A stretch of DNA of 64,000 nt from an uncultured Lachnospiraceae bacterium (GTDB lineage Bacteria > Bacillota > Clostridia > Lachnospirales > Lachnospiraceae), in the NCBI GenBank assembly GCA_946546945.1, contig CAMNOU010000001.1, positions 124,001 to 188,000 of the forward strand, in the 5' to 3' direction. The notes beneath the pieces were generated by a model, which saw only the letters and a program-made list of their open reading frames with translations, ran no database searches and was not told the DNA's origin. The number at the start of each line of letters is the position of its first letter. Positions within the stretch are counted from its first letter, which is position 1. Both the position numbers and the translations under genes were made by a program. Positions 1 to 8,756 of the stretch are shown here, one piece after another.

Positions 1-630
1 AGAGAACCGCACGGCCAAATAGCAGTGGGTGTGATGGAGACAATCTGCGCGTCTCATTACGGAAAGATTTTCCGACAGTTCCGGGAGGAATTCCCGAAGG
101 TGGATCTGAAGGTTGTGGTGGCGACGACGCTGGATTGCATGGATCTTCTGGAACGGGGAAAACTGGATGTGATCCTGACGGTTGATAAGAAAATCTATCA
201 TCCGAACTGGGTGACCGTTCACGAGATCCCTACGGAAATCTGCTTTTTCTGTTCATCAGATCATCCGTTTGCAAACCGGCGTGATGTGCCGCTGGCCAAT
301 CTGATCCGGGAGAATTTCATACAGATTGAGGCGGGCTGTAATTACCGGCAGGCCTTTGAACAGTATCTGGATGACAGGGGCAAAACAATCGACAATGTCT
401 TCGAGATCGGTTATACGCGGCTGATCATTGATGCTGTGGCGGCAAACCTGGGCGTGTCTTTATTGCCGCGCTTTACGCTGGATGAAAATCTGAAAAAAGG
501 AAAGATTGCAGTATTCACAGTGAAAGAGTATAGTATCTCTATGCTGATGCAGGTAATCTACAGTGAAAACCGCTGGCTGACGCCTGCTCTGTCTGCTTTT
601 CTGCGGACCGCAAAAGATGTTTTGATATAG
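1..630 (+). CDS. LysR-type regulator, substrate-binding domain (5' truncated)
   Basis: The reading frame is open from the first base, so the gene begins before the window and its winged-helix DNA-binding part is missing. The visible 209 residues fit the LysR substrate-binding domain: a strand-helix start (IAVGVMETICASHYGKIF), a segment stating effector-pocket strands (LERGKLDVILTVDKK), and a late VAANLGVSLLPRF motif typical of LysR proteins. It would act as an effector-responsive DNA-binding regulator. The target and effector cannot be seen. The next gene starts 15 bases downstream, so the two may be cotranscribed. Confidence 0.8.
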   Translation, partial: REPHGQIAVGVMETICASHYGKIFRQFREEFPKVDLKVVVATTLDCMDLLERGKLDVILTVDKKIYHPNWVTVHEIPTEICFFCSSDHPFANRRDVPLANLIRENFIQIEAGCNYRQAFEQYLDDRGKTIDNVFEIGYTRLIIDAVAANLGVSLLPRFTLDENLKKGKIAVFTVKEYSISMLMQVIYSENRWLTPALSAFLRTAKDVLI

Positions 631-645
631 AAAGAAAGGGTTTTT

Positions 646-1797
646 ATGAATAAGAAGGAAATATCAGAGATCAGGAAATTATTTACAAAGGAACGCTGCT
701 GTATTAACCGGCTGACCGGGTGTTATGTAGATGCGGATAAGAATAAGGTACTGGAGTTCCGAGAGGCCTTTGGCTCACTCCCGGAGGAAGAAATGTATAA
801 GTATCTGGATATCTTCCGCAAGGCTTTGTCCGGCTCGATTGGCAAAAACCTGTTTAACATGGAGTTCCCGCTGGAGCAGGAAATGGGAGAGGGTACGCAA
901 AAAGGGCTTCTGACACTGCGTGACAGCGGGCTGAAGGAGGAAGCGGTTCTGGAAGCTTTTTATGACCGCATGATCGAGACCTGGTATCACCCGGAGAACT
1001 ATCTGATCTTGCTGATTCACGGATCTTATGATATTCCCATGCGCACGTCAGATGGTCTCGAGATGGATGACGCGTCGGATTATGTATACAATTTTATTAT
1101 GTGCTGCCTGTGTCCGGTCACTCTTTCGAAGGCGGGGCTTTGCTATAATGCGGAGACCAACAGCATTACCGACCGTATCCGGGACTGGATCGTGGATATG
1201 CCGGAGCAGGCATTTCTTTTCCCGGCCTTCAACGACAGGAACAGCGATGTGCACAGCCTCCTTTATTTTTCCAAAAACACAAAGGAACTCTGTCCGGAAA
1301 TTACAGAACAGCTTCTGGGGTGTGTACAGCCTCTGCCGGCAGTACAGCAAAAAGAATCTTTTCAGGCAATCATTGAAGAGACGCTGGGGGACGAATGCGT
1401 GTATGATGTGGTCCTCAATCTCCATGAGAACTTAAGTGAGATGATTGAAGAGAATAAAGACAATCCGCAGCCGCTGGAGCTGGATAAGGCCGGTGTGCGG
1501 AGCCTGCTGGAAAGAAGCGGAGCGCCGCAGGAAAATATGGAGCGCTTTGAAGAGCAGTACGATGAGGAAATCGGCGCAAATGTGACGATTATGGCCAATA
1601 ATATTGCTGACGTGAGAAAGTTTGAGGTGAAGACTCCGAATGTGACGGTAAAGGCAAGCCCGGAATGCGCGTCCATGATGGAAAAACGCATGATCGACGG
1701 GATTATGTGCCTGGTCATCCCTCTGACAGATGATGTGGAGGTGAACGGGATCCATATCAGCGGGGAGGCTTCCGATCATGCAGAAGACGTTTTATGA
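646..1797 (+). CDS. DUF4317 family protein
   Basis: 383 residues beginning MNKKEISEIRKLFTKERCCI with an AAAGAAAGG ribosome site upstream. The start, the NRLTGCYVDADKNK segment and SGSIGKNLFNMEFPLEQE match my memory of the DUF4317 family of Clostridia. The protein is soluble, acidic, and has no signal peptide or membrane segment. Function is unknown for the family. The C-terminus overlaps the next gene by 20 bases, which suggests translational coupling with the PAP2 phosphatase. Confidence 0.75.
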   Translation: MNKKEISEIRKLFTKERCCINRLTGCYVDADKNKVLEFREAFGSLPEEEMYKYLDIFRKALSGSIGKNLFNMEFPLEQEMGEGTQKGLLTLRDSGLKEEAVLEAFYDRMIETWYHPENYLILLIHGSYDIPMRTSDGLEMDDASDYVYNFIMCCLCPVTLSKAGLCYNAETNSITDRIRDWIVDMPEQAFLFPAFNDRNSDVHSLLYFSKNTKELCPEITEQLLGCVQPLPAVQQKESFQAIIEETLGDECVYDVVLNLHENLSEMIEENKDNPQPLELDKAGVRSLLERSGAPQENMERFEEQYDEEIGANVTIMANNIADVRKFEVKTPNVTVKASPECASMMEKRMIDGIMCLVIPLTDDVEVNGIHISGEASDHAEDVL

Positions 1798-2287
1798 CAG
1801 ACTGTCGGATCCTTTTCGAAGAGATCCGGAAAAAGCCGCGAGGCTGAATAAGATCAACACACTCATTACCAGAGCGTGTTATGTGATCTATCCTGCAATC
1901 CTTTTCTGGCTGGCCGTGACGAAAGATCCCCGGTTTTTCAGAGCCTTTCTGGTGCCCTGCATCAGTTTTATTGCAGTCAGCCTCTTTCGAAAGGCCTGCA
2001 ATGCAAAACGGCCCTATGAGATCTGGGACAGCCCGCCGGTGATTCCGAAGGAGACCAGGGGAAATTCCTTCCCGAGCCGCCATACATTCTCTGTTTTTAT
2101 GATTGCAATGACGGCAGGCTATGCGCTGGCGCCTGAGGCCGGGGCTGCCGCGGCAATCATTCTGCTGGCGGCAGGCGTTTTCCTTGCCTGGATCCGTGTG
2201 GCAGCAGGCGTTCATTTTGTGAAAGATACTGTGACCGGGGCGGCGATCGCGGTCGGAACAGGATTGCTCTTCTTTTTTTGCATATGA
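1778..2287 (+). CDS. PAP2-family membrane phosphatase
   Basis: 169 residues, strongly hydrophobic, with all three phosphatase motifs: R71/K72...R78-P79, PSRHTF at 99-104, and R140-x5-H146-x3-D150. This is the type 2 phosphatidic acid phosphatase/undecaprenyl pyrophosphate phosphatase fold. About five membrane segments are visible. The substrate is probably a lipid phosphate such as undecaprenyl pyrophosphate or phosphatidylglycerol phosphate, but the sequence does not decide this. The gene overlaps the DUF4317 gene and is followed by a terminator hairpin. Confidence 0.85.
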   Translation: MQKTFYDRLSDPFRRDPEKAARLNKINTLITRACYVIYPAILFWLAVTKDPRFFRAFLVPCISFIAVSLFRKACNAKRPYEIWDSPPVIPKETRGNSFPSRHTFSVFMIAMTAGYALAPEAGAAAAIILLAAGVFLAWIRVAAGVHFVKDTVTGAAIAVGTGLLFFFCI

Positions 2288-2300
2288 ACGGAGGATGAAA

Positions 2301-2341
2301 AAAAGTCGTGCTCTGCCCGAAGGCATCAGCACGACTTTATT
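2301..2341. terminator. bidirectional rho-independent terminator
   Basis: Ten-base arms AAGTCGTGCT (2303-2312) and AGCACGACTT (2328-2337) with A-rich and T-rich flanks. It lies between the convergent PAP2 and ferredoxin genes and can serve both. Confidence 0.85.
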
Positions 2342-2365
2342 TCGATAAGAATCTGTCAGGTTCAA

Positions 2366-2536
2366 TCAACCCTCAGAGATAGCGCCTACCGGACATCCGT
2401 CTGCGCATGCACCGCAGGAAATGCAGGTGCCGTCATCGATAACGAACTGACCGTCTCCCTCAGAAATTGCGCCAACAGGACATGTGCCTTCACATGCGCC
2501 GCAGGAAATGCAGCTATCACCAATTACGTATGCCAT
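2366..2536 (-). CDS. 2[4Fe-4S] ferredoxin
   Basis: A 56-residue protein read on the minus strand with two C-x2-C-x2-C-x3-CP motifs (CISCGACEGTCPVGA and CISCGACADGCPVGA). This is the classic clostridial ferredoxin that carries low-potential electrons for pyruvate:ferredoxin oxidoreductase, hydrogenase and bifurcating complexes. It is the normal length for the family (about 55). The start is fixed by AGGAGGAATGTATT just upstream. It is a single-gene unit with its own promoter and a terminator. The Stn-like complex at 46.8-52.6 kb would be a natural partner by inference. Confidence 0.95.
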   Translation of the reverse strand: MAYVIGDSCISCGACEGTCPVGAISEGDGQFVIDDGTCISCGACADGCPVGAISEG

Positions 2537-2593
2537 AATACATTCCTCCTTTAATACTTGAAAATCTTATTAAGCCGAAATCAGCTTTTAATC

Positions 2594-2622
2594 ATCATAA
2601 TACAAAAGAACTGTAAATGCAA
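2594..2622 (-). promoter_or_regulatory. sigma-A type promoter of ferredoxin
   Basis: On the minus strand TTGCAT (2617-2622) and TATGAT (2594-2599) are separated by 17 bases, about 60 bases before the ferredoxin start codon. Confidence 0.65.
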
Positions 2623-2724
2623 GAACTTTTATAAGTACAAAGATGATTTTTTTGTGAAAAATCTATTAAAATCGGCGATAGAAAATGCAAACATTTGTTA
2701 GTATCTGCTAAAAAACAGCGCCCT

Positions 2725-4284
2725 CTAAATCTGATGGTATGTTTTTAAGAAGTCCGCAAGTCCTGTCATGGCTTCCTGAAGTATTTCGATTCTCGGAAGG
2801 TAAACGATCCGGAAATGATCCGGCTTCTTCCAGTTAAATCCGGTACCCTGAACGATCAGGACTTTCTTTTGTCTCAGGAAATCCAGGGCAAATTTTTCAT
2901 CATTGACGATATTGAATTTCTCAACATCGATCTTGGGGAAAATGTAAAACGCTGCTTTCGGTTTTACGGCACTGATTCCGGGGATGTCGTTCAATGCATT
3001 ATAAATAAATTCTCTCTGCTCGTAGATCCGTCCGCCGGGAACAATATAGCTGTTCACACTCTGGTGTCCGCCCAGGGCAGTCTGAACGATAGACTGAGCG
3101 GGGACATTCGAACAGAGGCGCATATTGGAAAGCATGTTGATTCCTTCGATATAGTCTTTCGCCATTTCCTTGTTGCCGCTTAAAATCATCCAGCCGATGC
3201 GGAATCCCGCAATCATATGGGATTTTGAGAGGCCGCTGAAGGTGACGCAGAACAGATCCGGCGCCAGGGATGCGATGGAAATGTGTTCCTCCCCGTCCAT
3301 GACAAGGCGGTCATAGATTTCATCGGAAAAGATAATCAGCTGGTGGCGTCTTGCTATCTCCGCGATCTTTTCCAGAATTTCTCTGGGGTACAGAGCGCCG
3401 GTCGGGTTATTGGGGTTGATAATGACGATGGCCTTTGTTTTGTCTGTGATCTTTTTTTCAATGTCATCAAGATCCGGATACCACTCGGACTCTTCATCAC
3501 AGATGTAGTGAACCGCTTTTCCGCCTGCTAATGTAGCAGTGGCCGTCCACAGAGGATAATCGGGAGAGGGAATCAGAATCTCATCTCCGTCATTCAGAAG
3601 AGCCTGCATACAAAGGTTGATCAGTTCGCTCGCCCCGTTGCCGGTATAGATATCGGAAATGGAAACATTCGGAATATTCTTCAGCTGCGCATACTGCATG
3701 ATGGCTTTCCTGGCGGAGAACAGTCCTTTGGAATCCGAGTAGCCTTCGCAGTCAGTCAGCTGCTGGCGCATGTCATAGATCACTTCCTCCGGGGTGCGGA
3801 ATCCGAAGGGAGCCGGGTTGCCGATATTGAGTTTCAGGATATGCATACCGGCGTCAATCATTCGGTTTGCTTCATCAACAAGGGGACCTCTTACATCATA
3901 GAGTACATCATTTAATTTTGTGGATTTGCTATACTGTTTCATTTCCTTTTCTCCTGTCGTGTTTATCGTATTCTTAATATTATAGGAAGGATTCGCATCT
4001 GCTGCATCCTGTACCGGATCCTGAGGCTGTTCTTTTGGTTCGGGCTGATCCGCAGATGTACCGGCGCCGCCGAGCCACTGCGGATCCACCTCCAGAGCCC
4101 TGGCCAGCAGATTTAAAATATCTGCGCGGGGGATGGTCTTGCCGCTGCAGTACTGACTCATGTGGCTTTTCCCGATCTGAATACCCTGGTATTCTCCAAG
4201 TGCATTGACAGCCCGGATCATGTCGACCTGTTTGAACTGCTTTTCTTCCATTTTAGACTTTAAACGTTCTGAAAAAAATGTCAT
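2725..4284 (-). CDS. XRE DNA-binding domain fused to class I aminotransferase (AlaA-like)
   Basis: 519 residues. Residues about 6-68 form an XRE-type helix-turn-helix (QVDMIRAVNALGE, IGKSHMSQYCSGKTIPRADI). A low-complexity linker (about 70-114) leads to a full PLP-dependent aminotransferase (115-519) with the NPNNPTG motif and the PLP lysine in FSGLSKSHMIAGFRIGW. The catalytic part most resembles AlaA-type alanine transaminases and is 405 residues, the AlaA length. The codon for M115 (3940-3942) is preceded by AGGAGAAAAGGAA, a strong ribosome site, so a stand-alone enzyme may also be made. The gene is divergent from proS. Its promoter contains repeated AATTGAACTT boxes that this HTH could bind; autoregulation is an inference. 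Confidence 0.9.
   Translation of the reverse strand: MTFFSERLKSKMEEKQFKQVDMIRAVNALGEYQGIQIGKSHMSQYCSGKTIPRADILNLLARALEVDPQWLGGAGTSADQPEPKEQPQDPVQDAADANPSYNIKNTINTTGEKEMKQYSKSTKLNDVLYDVRGPLVDEANRMIDAGMHILKLNIGNPAPFGFRTPEEVIYDMRQQLTDCEGYSDSKGLFSARKAIMQYAQLKNIPNVSISDIYTGNGASELINLCMQALLNDGDEILIPSPDYPLWTATATLAGGKAVHYICDEESEWYPDLDDIEKKITDKTKAIVIINPNNPTGALYPREILEKIAEIARRHQLIIFSDEIYDRLVMDGEEHISIASLAPDLFCVTFSGLSKSHMIAGFRIGWMILSGNKEMAKDYIEGINMLSNMRLCSNVPAQSIVQTALGGHQSVNSYIVPGGRIYEQREFIYNALNDIPGISAVKPKAAFYIFPKIDVEKFNIVNDEKFALDFLRQKKVLIVQGTGFNWKKPDHFRIVYLPRIEILQEAMTGLADFLKTYHQI
3940..3956 (-). promoter_or_regulatory. internal ribosome site and start inside the HTH-aminotransferase gene
   Basis: On the minus strand AGGAG is followed by an 8-base gap and ATG in frame, exactly at the junction of linker and aminotransferase domain. 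It would yield a 405-residue enzyme without the DNA-binding domain. Confidence 0.55.
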
Positions 4285-4323
4285 CTTGCCTTCCCTTTCC
4301 GCCTGAGGCGTACTTGATTGCTG

Positions 4324-4378
4324 AAATTGAACTAAAAATTGAACTTGAATAACATGGATTATAAAGGAAGTTCAATTT
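4324..4378. promoter_or_regulatory. operator boxes AATTGAACTT (three copies)
   Basis: Near-identical boxes at 4324-4333, 4337-4346 and, inverted, 4368-4377. The inverted copy lies in the promoter spacer of the HTH-aminotransferase. A fourth box is at 4571-4580 upstream of proS. The likely ligand is the XRE domain encoded just downstream; that is inference. Confidence 0.55.
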
Positions 4379-4386
4379 GATGTCAA
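4358..4386 (-). promoter_or_regulatory. consensus promoter of the HTH-aminotransferase
   Basis: On the minus strand a perfect TTGACA (4381-4386) and a perfect TATAAT (4358-4363) with a 17-base spacer. A strong unregulated promoter is expected unless a repressor blocks it, which fits the operator box inside the spacer. Confidence 0.85.
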
Positions 4387-4405
4387 GGAAAATACAGAAA
4401 AAAAT

Positions 4406-4471
4406 CAAGTACGCCTCGGGCGTACTTGCCGCGGCGCGCTTTCCGCTTGCGCGCCTGCGATCCGCCGGAGG
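4406..4471 (-). repeat. E1 structured repeat, copy D (short form)
   Basis: Read on the minus strand: CCTCCGGCGGATCGCAGG (4454-4471), stem GC-A-GGCGCGC (4449-4458) paired to GCGCGCCGC (4431-4439) with the same single bulged A seen in copies A and B, then a 10-bp hairpin CAAGTACGCC/GGCGTACTTG (4406-4428). The inner GGAATTATGTC segment of the other copies is absent, replaced by a 9-base loop. The element sits between divergent genes. Confidence 0.55.
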
Positions 4472-4570
4472 CTTCAATCTTCAGCGCAGGTATGAAACCC
4501 ATGCTGAAGACGAAAATGTTAATTTGGCGCATTCCTCTCACGACTAAAGTCACGAGAATCCTGCACTGAA

Positions 4571-4611
4571 AATTGAACTTTTTGTTCCGGAAACGGCTCT
4601 TTCCTTATATT
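4571..4611 (+). promoter_or_regulatory. candidate proS promoter with AATTGAACTT box
   Basis: TTGTTC (4582-4587) and TATATT (4606-4611) with an 18-base spacer. The fourth AATTGAACTT box (4571-4580) abuts the -35 element. No T-box tRNA-sensing leader is visible in the roughly 120 bases before the start codon. Confidence 0.45.
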
Positions 4612-4735
4612 ATGGATTGTGGTATGATATTTGTTACGGCAGGGGCGGTGCTCTGCCGTCATGATATGTGTTTTAGAAAGAGTTAAAAAAGATGACGACA
4701 GTTCACCGTCCACTGCCGTCAGCAAAGGAGATACA

Positions 4736-6175
4736 ATGGCAAAAGAAAAAAAGCTAGTAGAAGCGATTACATCCATGGACGTCGATTTCGCCCAGTGGTA
4801 TACGGATATAGTGAAGAAGGCAGAACTGATGGATTATTCGAGCATCCGCGGCTGTATGATTTTCAAGCCGGCAGGGTATGCGCTCTGGGAAAATATCCGC
4901 AATGAGCTGGACCGCCGCTTTAAGGAGACCGGGGTGGAGAATGTCTATATGCCGATGTTTATTCCGGAAAGTCTTCTGGAAGTGGAGAAGGATCATGTGG
5001 AAGGGTTTGCTCCCGAGGTGGCCTGGGTCACCCACGGCGGCATGAATGAACTGCAGGAGCGTATCTGCGTGCGCCCGACATCCGAAACCCTGTTTTGTGA
5101 CTTTTATAAAAATGACATTCATTCTTACCGCGATCTGCCCAAACTTTACAATCAGTGGTGCTCGGTTGTCCGCTGGGAGAAGGAGACGAGACCGTTCCTC
5201 CGTTCCAGAGAGTTTTTGTGGCAGGAAGGACATACGGCCCACGCGACAGCGGAGGAGGCAGAAGAGAGAACGATTCAGATGCTGAATCTCTATGCTGATT
5301 TTGTGGAGGATTTTCTGGCGATTCCGGTCATCCGCGGACAAAAGACGGAGAAGGAAAAGTTTGCGGGCGCGGAAGCGACCTATACGATCGAGGCGCTGAT
5401 GCATGACGGCAAGGCACTTCAGTCCGGAACCAGCCACAATTTCGGAGATGGTTTTGCGAAAGCCTTCGGAATTCAGTATACCGATAAAGATAATAAACTG
5501 CAGTATGTGCACCAGACATCCTGGGGCATGACGACCCGCCTGATCGGGGCTCTGATTATGGTGCACGGAGACAATTCCGGACTGGTCCTGCCGCCGGCAG
5601 TCGCTCCGACACAGGTCGTGATCATTCCGATCCAGCAGCGCAAAGAAGGCGTGCTGGAAAAAGCGGAGAACGTCAGAGACAGACTGAAAAATGTTTGCCG
5701 CGTGAAGCTGGATGATTCGGATAAGAGCCCGGGCTGGAAGTTCTCCGAGCAGGAGATGCGCGGATTCCCGCTCCGTATCGAGCTGGGGCCGAGAGATATT
5801 GAGAACAATCAGTGCGTAGTCGTGCGCCGTGACACATCGGAAAAGATGACATTATCGCTGGATGAGCTTGATGAGAAGATACCAAAGCTTCTGGAGCAGA
5901 TTCAGAAGGATATGTATGCGCGCGCGAAGATTCACCTGAATACGCATATTCATGATGCGCACAATTTTGAGGAATTCTGTAATGTCCTTGAAACGCAGAC
6001 CGGTTTCATCCGGGGTATGTGGTGCGGCGATCAGGCCTGCGAGGACAAGATTAAGGAAGAGACGTCAGCGACTTCCCGCTGCATGCCGTTCAATGACCAG
6101 GAGCAGATCTCAGATGTCTGCGTATGCTGCGGAAAACCGGCAAAGAAACTGGTCTACTGGGGACGTGCATATTAA
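4736..6175 (+). CDS. proS: prolyl-tRNA synthetase, eukaryote/archaea-like type
   Basis: 479 residues from the ATG at 4736, chosen because AAAGGAG precedes it by a good distance; an upstream in-frame ATG at 4631 has no ribosome site and adds unrelated residues. Class II synthetase motifs are clear: the RPTSET of motif 2 region, [17 protein letters not shown], and the [15 protein letters not shown] motif. The absence of the long editing insertion and the C-terminal zinc-binding-like segment (CGDQAC...CVCCGKPA) define the short type found in many Clostridia and Bacteroidetes. It charges tRNA-Pro. The CCA transferase follows after 24 bases, so the two translation genes are likely one operon. Confidence 0.95.
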   Translation: MAKEKKLVEAITSMDVDFAQWYTDIVKKAELMDYSSIRGCMIFKPAGYALWENIRNELDRRFKETGVENVYMPMFIPESLLEVEKDHVEGFAPEVAWVTHGGMNELQERICVRPTSETLFCDFYKNDIHSYRDLPKLYNQWCSVVRWEKETRPFLRSREFLWQEGHTAHATAEEAEERTIQMLNLYADFVEDFLAIPVIRGQKTEKEKFAGAEATYTIEALMHDGKALQSGTSHNFGDGFAKAFGIQYTDKDNKLQYVHQTSWGMTTRLIGALIMVHGDNSGLVLPPAVAPTQVVIIPIQQRKEGVLEKAENVRDRLKNVCRVKLDDSDKSPGWKFSEQEMRGFPLRIELGPRDIENNQCVVVRRDTSEKMTLSLDELDEKIPKLLEQIQKDMYARAKIHLNTHIHDAHNFEEFCNVLETQTGFIRGMWCGDQACEDKIKEETSATSRCMPFNDQEQISDVCVCCGKPAKKLVYWGRAY

Positions 6176-6199
6176 AAAATGGTCTGAAGAGGTGACAGG

Positions 6200-7537
6200 A
6201 TGATCATAAAGATGCCGGAAAAAGTGAACTATATCATCAAAGAGCTTCAGGATGCCGGCTATGAGGCCTTTGCGGTGGGCGGCTGTATCCGCGACTCTGT
6301 TCTGGGCAGAGAGCCGCAGGACTGGGACATCACCACCTCCGCCAGACCGGCCGAGATCAAGGAGGTATTCGGATATACCATCGATACCGGCATTGCCCAT
6401 GGCACCGTTACCGTGATGCTGGATCATCAGGGCTTTGAAGTGACCACTTACCGGATCGACGGGGAATATGAGGATGCCCGTCACCCGAAGGACGTTGTTT
6501 TTACATCCAATTTGCGGGAGGATCTGAAACGCCGTGATTTTACCATCAATGCCATGGCTTACAATGACAGGGCGGGGCTGGTGGATGCTTTCGACGGTCT
6601 GGGAGATCTGAAACGCGGGCAGGTCCGGTGCGTAGGAGCGGCAAAAGAGCGTTTTACAGAGGATGCGCTGCGAATTCTGCGGGCGGTACGCTTTCAGGCA
6701 CAGCTCGGTTTCACGATTGAGGAGCAGACAAAACAGGCAATCATGGAGCTTGCTCCGAATCTGAAAAAAATCAGTGCCGAGCGGATCCGGACGGAATTGG
6801 TGAAGCTTTTGATCTCTCCGCATCCGGAAGCGATGCGGGATGTCTGGAGCACGGGGATCGCGGATGTGATCCTCCCGGAATTTTCCGTCATGATGACGAC
6901 CGGACAGAATAACCCGCACCACTGCGGGACGGTCGGAGAGCACACGATCCGCTCTCTGCAGGAAGTCCCTCCCAAACCGGTTCTGCGTCTGGCAATGCTT
7001 CTGCATGATGTGGGCAAACCCTGCTGCATCACCACCGATGAAAAAGGCATCATGCATTTCCACGGCCATCCGCAGGTGGGAGAAATGATGGCAAACCAGA
7101 TCATGAAGCGGCTGAAGTTTGATAATGATACGATCCGGCGTGTCCGCGCCCTTGTCCGGTTCCATGACGACCGGCCCTGGCCGCTGACAGAGAAAACCGT
7201 CCGCCGCGCCATCGTCCGCGCGGGAAAGGATCAGTACCCGGATCTGTTCGTAATCAAACGGGCGGATATCCTTGCGCAGAGCAGCCTTTACCGGAAGGAA
7301 AAGTTAGACTATGTGGACCGGTATGAGGAGCTGTATCATCAGATCATGCAGAAACAGCAATGCCTCAGCCTGAAAGATCTGGCTGTCACAGGCTCGGATC
7401 TGATCGCAGCCGGCATGAAGCCCGGACGTGAGATCGGAATGGTGCTGAATCAGATGCTTCAGGAAGTGATCGATGATCCGCAGATGAACCGGAAAGAGCT
7501 GCTGATGGAAAAGTTTGTTCCCGGCTGCGTAAAATAG
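6200..7537 (+). CDS. cca: CCA tRNA nucleotidyltransferase with HD domain
   Basis: 445 residues. The nucleotidyltransferase head has GGCIRD (27-32) and the metal-binding DWDIT (41-45); the RRDFTINAMAYN motif and the ERIRTELVKLL arm follow. An HD phosphohydrolase motif LLHDVGKP lies near 267-274. The enzyme adds or repairs the 3' CCA end of tRNAs; the HD domain may remove phosphates from damaged ends. Many CCA enzymes of Firmicutes have this fused HD domain. It is close behind proS. Confidence 0.92.
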   Translation: MIIKMPEKVNYIIKELQDAGYEAFAVGGCIRDSVLGREPQDWDITTSARPAEIKEVFGYTIDTGIAHGTVTVMLDHQGFEVTTYRIDGEYEDARHPKDVVFTSNLREDLKRRDFTINAMAYNDRAGLVDAFDGLGDLKRGQVRCVGAAKERFTEDALRILRAVRFQAQLGFTIEEQTKQAIMELAPNLKKISAERIRTELVKLLISPHPEAMRDVWSTGIADVILPEFSVMMTTGQNNPHHCGTVGEHTIRSLQEVPPKPVLRLAMLLHDVGKPCCITTDEKGIMHFHGHPQVGEMMANQIMKRLKFDNDTIRRVRALVRFHDDRPWPLTEKTVRRAIVRAGKDQYPDLFVIKRADILAQSSLYRKEKLDYVDRYEELYHQIMQKQQCLSLKDLAVTGSDLIAAGMKPGREIGMVLNQMLQEVIDDPQMNRKELLMEKFVPGCVK

Positions 7538-7628
7538 AATAGCATACTTTTATGCACCCCTTCATATGTTAAAGAGGGCTGTTTTTAAAGCACAGCTTCT
7601 TAAAGAACATAGTGGAAGGGGTGTTTTT

Positions 7629-8675
7629 GTGTATTATCAGATTGAGCAGGTCCTGGAAAAACAGAATTATGAAATAGAAAAGTATTATAAAGGAAGGGGA
7701 ATTCTGGTCTGTGAGACGCCGGAAGGTCTGTTTGCCCTGAAAGAATTTCACGGGAAGGAGAAAAAGGCAGAGTTCCTGTACCGGTTGGGCGCACATTTGA
7801 AGAGTCACGGCATATCCTGTGATTACATGATAAAAAATAAAGAAGGAGAACTCCTCACGGAAGGCTGTGACGGCATCCGCTATTCTTTTCATCACTGGGG
7901 CAGAGCGCGGGAGTGTGATGTGCGGAATCGCGGCGAGGTCGTGAGAGCGGCAGCATTTCTGGCAGGATTTCATGAGGCAGTCAAAGATTTTGATGATGCA
8001 AAGTCTGCTGATGCGGAAAAAGACTTTGGAGAGTCAGATCGTACTGAACAGCCGGAATCCGGCGGGCAGGGCTGTCAGAACGAATCACTCCAGGAAGAAT
8101 ATGACCGCCACGACAGGCAGCTTCGCAGGATCCGCAAATACATCCTGCCCCGCCATGACAAGACTGATTATGAACGCCTGTACCTGAAGAGTTTCCCGGA
8201 ATTTATCCGCCAGTCCGGAGAAGCCCTGCAATACATAGAGGAGAGCCGGGAACTGTTTCAGAAGCATTCCGTGACCATATGCCACGGCGACTTTAATCAG
8301 CACAATGCGGCAATCGCGGCCGGCAGGATGAGCATTCTTCATCTGGAACATGCCCGACAGGACGCCAAAGTCACCGATCTGTGCAACTACGTCCGAAAGG
8401 TCCTGGAAAAACACGACTGGAATGAGATGCTGGGGCTGGAGATGATCCGGGAATATAATGCGGTCAGCCCGCTGAACGGCGCAGACTGGAAGGAACTCTA
8501 TGCCAGACTGTGTTATCCGGAAAAATACTGGAAGATCGCGAACCGCTATATGAACGCAGGGAAAGTCCTGGACAGCGGAATCAATTATGAAAAGTTGCAG
8601 AGGGTACTGCGGCAGAACAGCGCGAGGAAGCGGTTTCTGGATGCGCTGAAGCGGACACAGATCAGTGCGGACTAG
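7629..8675 (+). CDS. CotS/YsxE-family spore coat kinase-like protein
   Basis: The likely start is the GTG at 7629, preceded by GGAAGGGGTG; the frame is open further upstream to 7566. 348 residues with an aminoglycoside-phosphotransferase-like fold: an N-terminal lobe with GILVCETPEGLFALKEF, and HGDFNQHNAAI near 217-227 as the catalytic loop. HLEHARQDAKVTDLCNYVRK replaces the usual D-F-D metal loop, with a degenerate metal-binding site. A charged insertion (about 120-160) is low-complexity. CotS-family proteins are spore coat components of Firmicutes. The gene ends at a strong terminator. Confidence 0.8.
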   Translation: MYYQIEQVLEKQNYEIEKYYKGRGILVCETPEGLFALKEFHGKEKKAEFLYRLGAHLKSHGISCDYMIKNKEGELLTEGCDGIRYSFHHWGRARECDVRNRGEVVRAAAFLAGFHEAVKDFDDAKSADAEKDFGESDRTEQPESGGQGCQNESLQEEYDRHDRQLRRIRKYILPRHDKTDYERLYLKSFPEFIRQSGEALQYIEESRELFQKHSVTICHGDFNQHNAAIAAGRMSILHLEHARQDAKVTDLCNYVRKVLEKHDWNEMLGLEMIREYNAVSPLNGADWKELYARLCYPEKYWKIANRYMNAGKVLDSGINYEKLQRVLRQNSARKRFLDALKRTQISAD

Positions 8676-8706
8676 AGGATCACGCGAAGATGTACGGGAA
8701 AGCAGA

Positions 8707-8746
8707 AAAAAGGAGCTTCGCGCCATCAGGCGCGGAGCTCCTTTTC
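8707..8746. terminator. bidirectional terminator between convergent genes
   Basis: AAAAGGAGCT-t-CGCGCC, loop ATCA, GGCGCG-g-AGCTCCTTTT. It serves the CotS-like gene and the phosphosugar mutase. Confidence 0.9.
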
Positions 8747-8756
8747 GTAAATCACG

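Larger units (their letters stand above)
4300..4422. repeat. inverted pair of 20-bp arms flanking the aminotransferase promoter
   Basis: The 20-base arm at 4300-4319 is the reverse complement of 4403-4422 with one mismatch. The promoter and operators lie between the arms. The right arm is also the terminal hairpin of an E1 element (copy D), so the left arm looks like a partial inverted duplicate of it. Confidence 0.7.

Noticed and set aside
4612-4735. T-box riboswitch before proS
   Set aside because: The leader is only about 120 bases and lacks the conserved T-box sequence and an antiterminator/terminator pair.
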